A stretch of DNA of 64,000 nt from Stictocephala bisonia. Taxonomy: Eukaryota > Arthropoda > Insecta > Hemiptera > Membracidae. The position numbers and the translations under genes were made by a program. Below are positions 11,821 to 20,565 of this stretch, one piece after another; within the stretch, counting starts at the first letter, position 1; each line of letters begins with the position of its first letter. The stretch lies in NCBI GenBank assembly GCA_035578905.1, contig JAQJVL010000002.1, positions 3,633,229 to 3,697,228 of the forward strand, written 5' to 3'. The notes under the pieces were generated by a model. It saw only the letters and a program-made list of their open reading frames with translations, was not told the origin of the DNA and did no database searches.

Positions 11821-12004
11821 CTGACGCCAACCACAACAAATGAAGTAACTTGTTTAGCTCCAGTAAGGGATGCTGTCTCTGTCAAGCCAATTATGTCATC
11901 CAACTTTTCTCTCAGTGGTTCTTCCACTCCTTTTGTCTCCAAGGCTTTATGTCTTAGCCACTGCCTTCGAAATTTTAACGTCCCGAAAACAAATATCACA
12001 ATTT
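11821..12004 (-). CDS. candidate internal coding exon, protein not recognised
   Basis: On the minus strand this 184-bp segment is open in one frame and bounded by splice-like signals. Upstream is a pyrimidine tract and CAG (rc of 12005-12007, preceded by TCTCCCTTTTG); downstream is CAG followed by GTAATT at 11815-11820. The predicted peptide has a hydrophobic start (IVIFVFG), then a basic/acidic part with LRHKALETKGVEEPLREKL, and ends near TSFVVVGVR. GC content is clearly above the flanks. An exon encoding a membrane-proximal helix and a charged loop would fit. I do not recognise the family; a decayed fragment or a chance frame are alternatives. Neighbouring exons were not found. Confidence 0.4.
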
Positions 12005-12335
12005 CTGTTTGATGAGGTTTCAAAAGGGAGAACTACTTTAAATAAAGCATTTCCGAGATCAAAATTGTTTGTTTGTTTTTTCGATAGATTACAGTGTTTT
12101 ATCTGGTATATAAAACTTATCAACTAATCTTAAATTATGGAACAATATTTATAATTTCACTAACTATTTAGACTTATAATAATAGTTTAAGAATAGTGAG
12201 GAACTGTAATGTGAATACTTCATTATGTTCTGCTTCATTCTCACTTAGGACAACGAAATAATTTGTAAGAATCTCTACGACTATTTGTATTTAAATTAAA
12301 GTTATTTAATTATTCCAAAAGTTTTCTAGATTTTT
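12005..12335. other. AT-rich non-coding stretch (possible intron)
   Basis: If 11821-12004 is an exon, this would be the intron upstream of it on the minus strand. It holds nothing else recognisable; the 85-codon plus-strand frame at 11870-12127 is antisense to the exon candidate. Confidence 0.35.
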
Positions 12336-12375
12336 AATAAGATCAATTTCGCCTGTTACGGCTTATTCAGATTAT
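12336..12375 (-). ncRNA. degenerate hammerhead ribozyme motif
   Basis: The minus strand reads CTGAATA, one extra A, GCC-loop-GGC stem II, GAAA, TTGAT and C. The layout is that of the intact motifs at 16606 and 47191, but the invariant G8 of the CTGANGA box is T, and stem I pairs poorly. The surrounding AATTCCACAAAT (about 12390-12401, minus strand) is complementary to the ATTTGTGGAATT arm beside the 16606 motif, so both probably come from one element family with a long stem I. Confidence 0.5.
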
Positions 12376-12568
12376 AAAATTAATTTAATAATTTGTGGAA
12401 TTCTTTATTGAATAGTAACTTTAATTAAAACCCATCAAAATTCCACCAAGGACAAATGAAGATAATCTTGTATTGCGTATAATTCTTCCCTAATACAATG
12501 AACTCAATTAATTGTGGAAACCATTCTTCATCTTAAGTGTCTATATTGGTTCCAAAAAATATGAATAA

Positions 12569-12852
12569 GACCTTTTCCAGTTGAATCACTAAAACTGTTT
12601 GGTTATGTTATGTTAGGTTACGTTTAGGTTTGGTTAGGTTACGTTAGGTTTGGTTAGGTTATGTTAAGTTTGGTTACGTTATGTTAGGTTTGGTTAGGTT
12701 ATGTTACGTTTGGTTAGGTTATATTAGGTTTGGTTATGTTATGTTAAGTTTGGTTAGGTTATATTAGGTTTGGTTATGTTATGTTACGTTTGGTTAAGTT
12801 ACGTTAGGTTAACATAGTTATGATTATGGTGGTAAATTAACGGAAAATATCC
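12569..12852 (+). mobile_element. M1 TIR element, short form filled with GGTTAGG-like repeats
   Basis: Ends GACCTTTTCCAGTTGAATCA and AATTAACGGAAAATATCC are inverted repeats of each other. Nearly the whole interior (12598-12812) is a degenerate tandem array of units such as GGTTATGTTAGGTTT. The unique interior of the long M1 forms is missing. Close to the right end it shares AGTTATGATTATG with the copy at 14362. It has no coding capacity. Confidence 0.75.
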
Positions 12853-14361
12853 TATGAATGTTTTCCAAGATTCCTTTGAAAGAATTTATTCATATTACCA
12901 CCCCAATATAAATGTGTTTAAAATATGTGTCTTACAAATTTGTAACAGCTTTCTAACTATATGAAAAATTGTCAAAAGTTTAACCGTTCTCAAAAAAGAC
13001 ATTAAATTTGCCTATTTAATATTAACCAAGTTAAGGAGCTAAAATATTAAGTTTTTGAAATTATGCAATAACTGACTTATTGAACGTAAGCTAATAACAA
13101 TCGTACGAATATTTAATATACGTACGATTTCGAAGTAAAATATTCGAAGTGTATGACTTTGTAATAGTCTAAATAATCGGACATGTTTATTGTTACTTAA
13201 GCCTATTACTTGCTACGCTCATGATACCTCACTAGTGTAATTTTGTTATGTGTCGTCACATTTCAGACTTACATTGTTTTAAATTACCTCTTATTTCAAG
13301 ACTTAAGCAATCTCATTCGTATGGTGGATGGTAACTAAGGCTCTGATAGAATGGTATATAGTTATTCTTTACATTTCTTATTGTAGGTCTTTGAAAGAAA
13401 TTATATTTCAAATACTTTGTAGTACTTATTTGTGCCTATAAATAATAGCTGTGGCAAGTTTAATATTCCAAAGCCTTATAGTATTTCATTAACTGTCATC
13501 AGTCAGTCAATTGTATTTTGCTTCTATATTTATAGATAGCTTATCTATGGCATAAAAATTACACTTGAACCATTTCAAATCCAATACGTTTATATCTGTT
13601 TACACTATACGGAAATTTAGAGAAGTTTGCTTTGTCAATTAATTACTAAACAAATTAATATATTTTTAAATACTTAGTATGAACCCAAAAAGCATTCCAA
13701 TTCATCTCTCTACTAAAAAGATGTGAATTTTCATTTGGCATGGTAGACATTAACTAAAGTGCTGTGGCGACCAATGGTGCTGAAATACCCATCAATAATA
13801 ACTCCCAAAGCCGATAACGTCAATTGCAGGCTGGCAGCTAGCCCCCGCCTCCACCATTCCATCAACATTCCCAATCATGGAATGGTGAGCCCCAATTTAA
13901 TGTGGGGAAACGGTTTGTTTGTGACAGCTTAAATGCCATAACATGGCCTCCATCGGCAATTCTGCTAACGGAATTTTTTTTTTATAATTATAATTTGCGT
14001 ACATTCGAAGAGTAATTACATGAAAGTATAAGTTCTATGCAATAATATATTTGTAATAAGTTTACATTTATATATTATTTATCATTTACAGGAAAAGATG
14101 GTTAATATTAGTTAGATCACTAAAAATGTAGATATAACTTGGTCATTGTTTGCCAGTGGTTATTTTGTTTAATTGATTCTTTCGTAACATCTGATAAATA
14201 ATTTGATTAAAATATAATGAGTCGACATCAAAACAAATAACAAGAAAAAATACATAAGCAGCAGTTGCATTAATTTTTGGTCAGCGTTAACCTTTAAAAA
14301 AAACACCTGAATAGGATACGTACAAGAAACGATAAATTTAAATTGAATACTACAAAAGTTT
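12853..14361. other. AT-rich non-coding stretch with a GC-richer island
   Basis: No gene or known repeat is recognised. The island at 13760-13975 is described separately. Confidence 0.4.
13760..13975. promoter_or_regulatory. candidate conserved non-coding element
   Basis: This stretch is close to half GC in a background that is mostly A/T, including GGCTGGCAGCTAGCCCCCGC and TGTGGGGAAACGG. An imperfect inverted pair, CCACCATTCCAT and ATGGAATGGTGAG, lies at 13851-13891. Every frame contains stops and no repeat of the window matches. A regulatory element or a fragment of an unrecognised repeat are both possible. Confidence 0.25.
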
Positions 14362-14583
14362 GACCTTTTCCGTTAATTCACTACCCCTACATTGATTGGG
14401 TTATGTTAGGTTTGGTTAGGTTATGTTAGATTTGTTTATGTTATGTTAGGTTTGCTTAGGTTATACTAGGTTTGGTTATATTATGTTAGGTTTGTTTAGG
14501 TTTAGTTATGTTATGTTTGCTTTGGTTATGTTAGGTTAACCTAAGTTATGATTATTATGTTAGTGAATTAACGGAAAAGATCC
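14362..14583 (+). mobile_element. M1 TIR element, short form with near-perfect TIRs
   Basis: The best-preserved ends of the family: GACCTTTTCCGTTAATTCAC at the left and GTGAATTAACGGAAAAGATC at the right, about 20 bp of inverted repeat with one or two differences. The interior is a degenerate GGTTATGTTAGGTTT array (14395-14545). Its similarity to the neighbour at 12569 suggests two insertions of one recently active subfamily. Confidence 0.8.
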
Positions 14584-15633
14584 CAAAAGTTTCTTGTTTA
14601 TCTTGAACAAATAAATTTATCTCGTACACTCTTTAAGTATGTCTTAAGTAAAATAGACAACTAACGTTGTTTTTTTAAACACTAAAATTATACAAAAAAA
14701 ATAAATAGTCACTGAATTTAAAAATTTTATAAACGTGTTTTTATTAAGGGTTTTCTCATCAAACTGCTTTACATTAAAACTGTTTCTTTAAAATAGTTTT
14801 AATACTCTCTTACATATGTCCTTAAAATGTAATGTCTTAAACTCTTCAACTCCAATATACTTAGTAAAATAAAAGTGTTGATAAGAAAAACTAAACAACA
14901 ACAAATTGTGTGTTTTCATACATGGAAAGCACTTAGAGGAGCCAAATTTAATTTAAGTTACTTTGTGAAGGAGGTTTATGGATCAGAAAAGCTTTCAGCA
15001 GCTGATATCACGCCTTTCATCCATGTAAGACTTAACTGTTTTGTTATTACATCTCTTCGCATTTTTTTGCTGTTCACGTAACCAATGAAAAATATAATTT
15101 TCTCATTTAAAATTCGCATTTTAAAAGAATAATAAACATAGTATATTAGACCATGTGAAAACTTACATGTAAGACATTTCCTTAAGTATTATTAAGAAGC
15201 ACAAAACTTAAAGTCCGTCATGCAGTAATACTCCTGCATGGAGGTGGCTGAGGCTCATATTATGACCGAACTTTTAATTGGAAAAGTTGTAAGCTTTTGT
15301 ATGAGTGGGAGCATCACTATTTTAAGATGTTTTTGTTTCTCTCCTAATAGGCTTATACTTTTATATATGCTATTGTATGCTCCTTCGTTCTTTGATCAAT
15401 TTTGTAACAGTTACAGCTGTTAGGTATTGTTGCATTGCTACAAAGAATAAAGATAAGTTTAAGCAATGATAGTTACTGACTTTAATAGTGAATTAGTAAC
15501 GTTATGTATCATCAACGGTTTTAGTGAAGTGAGCGGTTTAAAGAAAAAACATGCTCACATTCTATTTTATTTATATATTGTAGCATTTTAAGTATTCAGT
15601 ATTTTAAAGTCTTTGAACTGATTAAAAGTGCCA
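14584..15633. other. non-coding stretch with one exon-like segment
   Basis: Apart from the segment at 14941-15028 nothing is recognised. A second open segment (15238-15423) carries GTAAGC at 15289-15294, but no acceptor upstream leaves its frame open, so I do not call it. Confidence 0.4.
14941..15028 (+). CDS. weak candidate exon, protein not recognised
   Basis: The plus strand encodes a peptide including FVKEVYGSEKLSAADITPF and then meets a good splice donor, CAT followed by GTAAGA at 15026-15031. The best acceptor is a weak CACTTAG ending at 14937. Composition is more coding-like than the flanks and the frame stays open beyond both ends (14875-15081). I cannot name a family. It could also be a chance frame. 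Confidence 0.25.
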
Positions 15634-16553
15634 ATGATATACAGTGTGAAACTTTACAGTTATGTACATGTCCATATACAACACATTTTTACATATTTTA
15701 CTTGTTTTTCCATAGCCAGGTGATGGCCAATGAAGGAAGTCTTAAAATGTTTCAATGTAAGTCTACCTCGAGTTATACCTCATTTTAAAGGTCTTTGTTT
15801 GTAAAACATAAGAGTGAAAACCTGAGGTCAGAAGGATGACTCAGTCAGAAAATACAGCCACTCAAAGAATTTAATATCAGGGTAGGGCAAAAGTCTTAAA
15901 TGTATTTATTAATTTTAAAACTATTAAAAGAAAAGTAATGAAACTTTCTAGTTATGTACGTGTCTCTATACCAAACATATGGACATATTTTACTCGTTTT
16001 TTGCGTATCCAGGGGATAACCCATGAAGGAAATCTTAAAAATTTTAAATGTAAGCCTATATTTTGTTATAGGTATAACAAAATATAGGTATACCTCATTT
16101 TATAAGTAAAATACAAAAGTGCAAATCTGAGGTCAAAAGGAAGACCCATTCACAAAAATCAGCGATTCCAAGAATTTAATGTCATATTACAAATTCTTCT
16201 CAGTTATAAGGCTATTTATTTACCAGTTTCAGGTCCCTGTTGCTGATTATGTTGTTGATTGTTAACAATCGTAACAAACGGATGCGTTATAAAAATAGCT
16301 ATGTTATTTAACTATGATAAAAATAAGACAAAAATATTAAAATACTTTTGACAGTAGGTTTACCTAAAATAGTTTAAGAATATTATTATAATAATTTGTG
16401 AGATTTAATGTCTCATAGTTAGATAAATTATAACTCTACGCAGCAATAGATAATAACTATCTTACCTTTGTCTTAAGCAGTGTTAGTTATACGAAATTAA
16501 ATCCTTTGAGAGGCTATATTTTCTGACTGGCTCATCCTTTTGACCTCAGGTTT

Positions 16554-16845
16554 GGTTGTAAATTAAAAGTCATTTTTTAAAATAAATTCCACAAATTTTA
16601 ATTTATATAAGAGCGCTTTCGCCGGTTAAGGCATCTTCAGTTGTAATACATTATATACAGAAAACATATGTGAATAAAAATAACAAAAAAATCACATGTA
16701 AAACATTAAATACTAGTTAAATTAAATTTAAGTGGCTAAGTTTGATAAGAATTATTATGAATTAAAATATGGCTTAGAGTTTTCAATTTTCGATGATATT
16801 TCTTCTTTAATTAAAGGTAAAAATATGTTACTAAAATTTAGAGAG
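16554..16845 (-). mobile_element. Penelope-type terminal insert inside FB1
   Basis: Unit 3 of FB1 is interrupted just after GACCTCAGGTTT and resumes at AGACCTTTAAAATGAGG; the intact units lack this sequence. The insert contains an intact hammerhead motif on the minus strand. Since hammerheads of this layout are known from Penelope-like element termini, I infer a Penelope-type solo end. No coding sequence is included. Confidence 0.5.
16606..16645 (-). ncRNA. hammerhead ribozyme motif with intact core
   Basis: On the minus strand: CTGAAGA (16634-16640), one extra T, stem II GCC/GGC with loop TTAACC, GAAA (16617-16620), self-complementary AGCGCT as a three-base-pair stem III, cleavage-position C (16611), then stem I bases TTATA facing TACAA. 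This is a type I layout with a minimal stem III that would normally work as a dimer. The role known for such motifs in Penelope-like elements is self-cleavage of the transcript. Activity is not shown by sequence alone; stem I has one mismatch and stem II is short. Confidence 0.65.
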
Positions 16846-17052
16846 ACCTTTAAAATGAGGTATAACTCGAGGTAGGCTTACATTTAAAATTATTTGGACT
16901 TCCTTCATGGGCCATCCCCTGGATATGCAAAAAAATAAGAAACATGTGTCCTTATGTTTGATATAGGGACATGTACATAACTACAAAGTTTCATTACTTT
17001 TCTTTTGATGGTTTTAAAATAATAAATACATTCCACACCTTTGCCAACCCTG

Positions 17053-18800
17053 TTTACTGTTTATTTTTAAACAAAAATATTTAGAGTACAAATCAAAAAT
17101 ATTGTATAATTTTATGTATATAGATAAAAATTTAAGGATATATTAAACGCTCATATTTCTTTTATATAATAATATTAAAATTTTAAAAAGTTCACAATTT
17201 TGTCATAAAATTTAATAAAATAACAGTAAAAAATACTCATTTTTTTATACATATGCATTTACTTATGCCATTCCCCCTAAAAGTATTACATTTGTATAAA
17301 ATACGTATTTCTAAAAAATTACAAATATATTGAAATTCTAAGTTAAACTTAAATGTATAAATTTAATACTTCACTGTCAGTTCAGCAAAAATATATTTAT
17401 TTGTTGATTGGGCTTCATCCCCTTGTCCTGTTTAAACTATGGACGTTCAAACTATGATTTACATAGTTAATGACAGACCATTGCGTTCTTGTAAGGGGGG
17501 GGTTAGTTAAAGGAATTAGTTAGTGTAAGGAGGAGCAGGTGTCAAATAGTTTAAAAAGATCATTATTTAAACATTAATTATTTAAATGCTTTAAATGAAT
17601 ATTCAAACACGAGTATTTGGAAATATATATATTTTATTTACATATATTTTTAGTATAATTTCTAATATTTTATTAGTTAGGTAGCTGGCCTATGGAGCTG
17701 TACGATATAATGTATATACACTGCCCCCCACACCACATTGATCTCTCCATTGTCTAACAACACCAGTGTCCCAAATATATGCAATATTCCAAACATTTGC
17801 AGCAAGCCATGTTATTCTTGTGATGTACATATAAAATCCCATGTAATAATGTATACAACATATTGCATAAGCTATGTTCAGAGCTACACTCTCCGGGAAC
17901 AAACACAACCTTCTGTAATAGGTTCACAAATACTATTAAAATTTTGTAGTATATTTACATAATATTTATGTCCTGTGAATACATATAAATTATGTATTTG
18001 GAAAATTAGCCGTGTCATTACGAACAAAGATCATTAATGGATCGAAGTTAACATTATTATTTATGACGATTACAGATAATATTTTGTATTACAAAGGCTA
18101 TAATGTACATATCAATAATTTATATTATATTTCATTATTCGTATGACTTCAAAGTTAAATGATGTTCCTACCTCACACTACACCCCCTGTGTCTGCTGTA
18201 TAAGAGCACCCCTAGACCTCGTTATTTGGTTTATTATAAAATTCATAAATAGACACTCGACAGTAAAATAGTATTATTTTGTGTAACTTGTAAGATTAGC
18301 ATTTTACATACTCTTTTCATCACGGCATTAAGATGTATTAGCATAGAGTTCTAAAAAACTTCACTATTCATATTACACTATGGTATTTGTTTAAATATAA
18401 CTTATAGTTCTTTAGGCTATTTTTTTATATATGATTGTAATATAACTGCATAAGTATTAGTAATTTTAGTTAATTTAACTATTAAAAAGTTTCATTAAGT
18501 ACTTAATATAGTATAAAATTGCCTTTTTTTTAAATAATACATGTTAAAGTATTGCATATTAATAAAATAACGTTGTTATTTTAATCTTACTTATTTCATT
18601 AGTGTAATTGACAGAACAATTAAACAATATCAAGATTTTTGCAGATCAATTGTGGAGTATATATTAATTTATTAGCATTTTAAAAATGTATAAAAATGTG
18701 TTCAATAATAAACACTAAAAGAGATATCTTATTTAATAAAATATGATATTAAGAAATAAATTAGTAACATATTACATACATATGTTATACAACTGTATAA
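17053..18800. other. AT-rich non-coding stretch
   Basis: A run of nine G lies near 17495-17505. A GC-richer part at 17685-17930 has overlapping open frames on both strands (about 72 codons) with no recognised domain. The rest is plain AT-rich DNA. Confidence 0.4.
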
Positions 18801-18917
18801 CAATACAACTGTACGTGTACGAGCGGGTGGGTGGGTCAATACAACTGTACGTGTACGGGTGGGTGGGTGGGTGGGTCAATACAATTGTACGTGTACGGGC
18901 GGGCGGGTGGGTGGGTA
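18801..18917 (+). repeat. G36 minisatellite, about three units
   Basis: Units carry the ACAACTGTACGTGTACGGG linker and cores with up to five G-runs (GGGTGGGTGGGTGGGTGGG at 18858-18876). Same orientation as the other arrays. Confidence 0.9.
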
Positions 18918-19003
18918 TACACCTCTCAGCCTCTTCTACTCCATTTTCTTTATATGATTTTTTTTCTATATCTTATGGTCTACATTGTGGTTTTGGTTTA
19001 TTA

Positions 19004-19099
19004 AGTGCATATTTAGACAGAATATTTAGAGATATTAAGTTTTCTTACGTAATAAACTTTGTCGGTGATGTACTCGTCTTTTCAAATACCAAAGAAGAA
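19004..19099 (+). pseudogene. Ty3/Gypsy-type reverse transcriptase fragment
   Basis: About 32 codons read YLDRIFRDIKFSYV followed by INFVGDVLVFSNTKEE. This is the RT palm region of Ty3/Gypsy polyproteins, normally (L/M)D.(I/V)(F/L)R...K...V.(Y/F)(L/I)DD(I/V).(V/I)(F/Y)S.T.EEH. The catalytic Y/F-x-D-D is replaced by FVGD, so one of the two catalytic aspartates is lost. No other pol or gag domain adjoins. G36 repeats lie immediately on both sides. Confidence 0.75.
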
Positions 19100-19101
19100 C
19101 T

Positions 19102-19150
19102 CTCTGTACGTGTAAGGGAGGGTGGGTGGGTTATTATTGTGGGTGGGTCA
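19102..19150 (+). repeat. G36 minisatellite remnant
   Basis: One and a half decayed units: CTGTACGTGTAAGGGAGGG, GGGTGGGTTATTATTGT and GGGTGGGTCA. They start directly after the Gypsy RT scrap. Confidence 0.75.
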
Positions 19151-20140
19151 TTATTGTGTTCTTTTTGAGATTTTTTATTTAAAATTTTGAATGTGTTGTT
19201 GCTTGTTGAGAAACATTGTTTGTAATTTGTATTTTGAAAGGTTTTTCGAGTTATACACGGACAATAATATTGGAAAAACACAAATGGAATGAATATATAC
19301 TTCTTTGAATCAAACACTTGTAAATTCAAGTAAATGCTTTTACTTTTTTACTAATATTTTTTATATATTGTTATTATTATTACTCGAATCTATAACACAC
19401 AACATAGAACTGTACTGTTACATCACATAACGGCTTCCAAGCAATCATGACCAACCACCTTCTACATACACATCACAACTTTAATAGCAAAGCCCTTATT
19501 GGAATGCATAAGCACTAGGGATATTGGCTTTGTCTGTATGGTGATGACATCATAGATACTTCGACAGATGTAGATATTTTTATCGTTGGTTACTATATAG
19601 TAAGTTTCATGCTGACATATTTTATTAAATGACTTTAAGCAGTGTATTAAGATTTTTTTACTATCCAAAATAATCTGAAATATACAGTAGGATTGATCAA
19701 TTTGGGCCATTGATTTAGGCTCTCATACACACAGCGTATTTTAGCCGAAACGTTGTTTTTATGAAGAAAAATATAATATAATAACAATATTTATATTACC
19801 TTAAATGTGTATCTGATTCCCGTTTAACATATTAGGGTTAAGTTACAAATATTTAATAGGGCAAGTCAAACAATGCTTTAACCATTTTTTCAATGATGTG
19901 TCGTACCTAATTTTTCACTTTTTTTAAACAGCACTTTCTCAAATGAACGTAATAATATATTTAAATTGTAAAATATTCATCAAATTAACTTATATAAGTA
20001 AAATATATTTTATGAAGTAGTATTTTAAAGTAAAATTATTGAAAGTCCAACTCTGCTTAGTTTATTTTATTTTGTTATTATTATTTATTTATTTTTTTTT
20101 TTTTCATAACTACTGACATTGTTTTCAAAAACTCTTATGA
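19151..20140. other. AT-rich non-coding stretch
   Basis: No gene is recognised. Open frames at 19045-19329 (mostly antisense to the RT scrap and repeat) and 19462-19710 on the minus strand have no domain I know. The TAGCCGAAACGTTG at 19742-19755 resembles half a hammerhead but lacks the CTGANGA box. Confidence 0.4.
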
Positions 20141-20565
20141 TCATTATTACTATTCATTATTAAGACGCCGATCGTCAAGATATGGGCGAATATGAGGGTG
20201 AATTTGTATTATGAGTGTATATCAACAAAGGTAGTCATTGTTACTAACTAAGGTCAACTGTTCCTCAGAAAGAGCTATTTATTAATAGCCAGGGTAACTA
20301 AGGGACCTAAAGCTTTACGTGGAATCCGAACCACGTAGTGTTGGTCTGATTTTCAGCTATCTGACAAGCCTGGCCCTTAGTTCTCTTTCACTACACAACA
20401 TCAAAATGTTCACTACCATCTAACATGAACACTCCAGTGTTCTCTAGTAGTGGCCATGTCGAGGGTAACCGTTGAGCGGACGCCTTGTCGGTACTAAGAG
20501 ACCGAGCATAGAACATATCGCCTACAATGTCCTCAACACTTCGTACCCAAGTTGCTGGGCTTGAG
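20141..20565 (-). mobile_element. S1 SINE-like element, minus orientation
   Basis: A well-preserved copy: GACGCCGATCGTCAAGATAT near the plus-strand left end, the conserved GTGGAATCCGAACCACGTAG centre (box-B-like on the minus strand) and the AGCATAGAACATATCGCCTA region towards the right. On the minus strand the element ends in an AT-rich ATAATGAATAGTAATAATG tail, typical of retroposed ends. No ORF. Confidence 0.75.

Larger units (their letters stand above)
15634..17052. mobile_element. FB1 fold-back element (two direct units plus one inverted)
   Basis: Unit 1 (15634-15878) and unit 2 (15879-16195) are direct copies, and unit 3 (16490-17052) is an inverted copy. Unit 2 starts CAGGGTAGGGCAAAAG; unit 3 ends with the inverse, CTTTGCCAACCCTG, giving terminal inverted repeats of about 300 bp at roughly 80% identity by eye. 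Each unit shares the blocks ATGAAGGAA, AAGCCTA, TATACCTCATTTTA and CTGAGGTCA. No transposase is present. The CAGGG end recalls some hAT-type elements, but target duplications are not clear, so the superfamily stays open. A Penelope-type insert interrupts unit 3. Confidence 0.65.

Noticed and set aside
12569..12852. True telomere or telomere-proximal sequence
   Set aside because: The GGTTAGG-like units are degenerate and the array is enclosed by M1 inverted ends.
15238..15423. Second plus-strand exon near the 14941 candidate
   Set aside because: A GTAAGC donor exists, but the only acceptor (GCAG before TAATAC) puts a stop in each possible frame.
19730..19760. Hammerhead core with GCCGAAACGTTG
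   Set aside because: Stem II could form from GGCT and AGCC, but no CTGANGA box precedes it.
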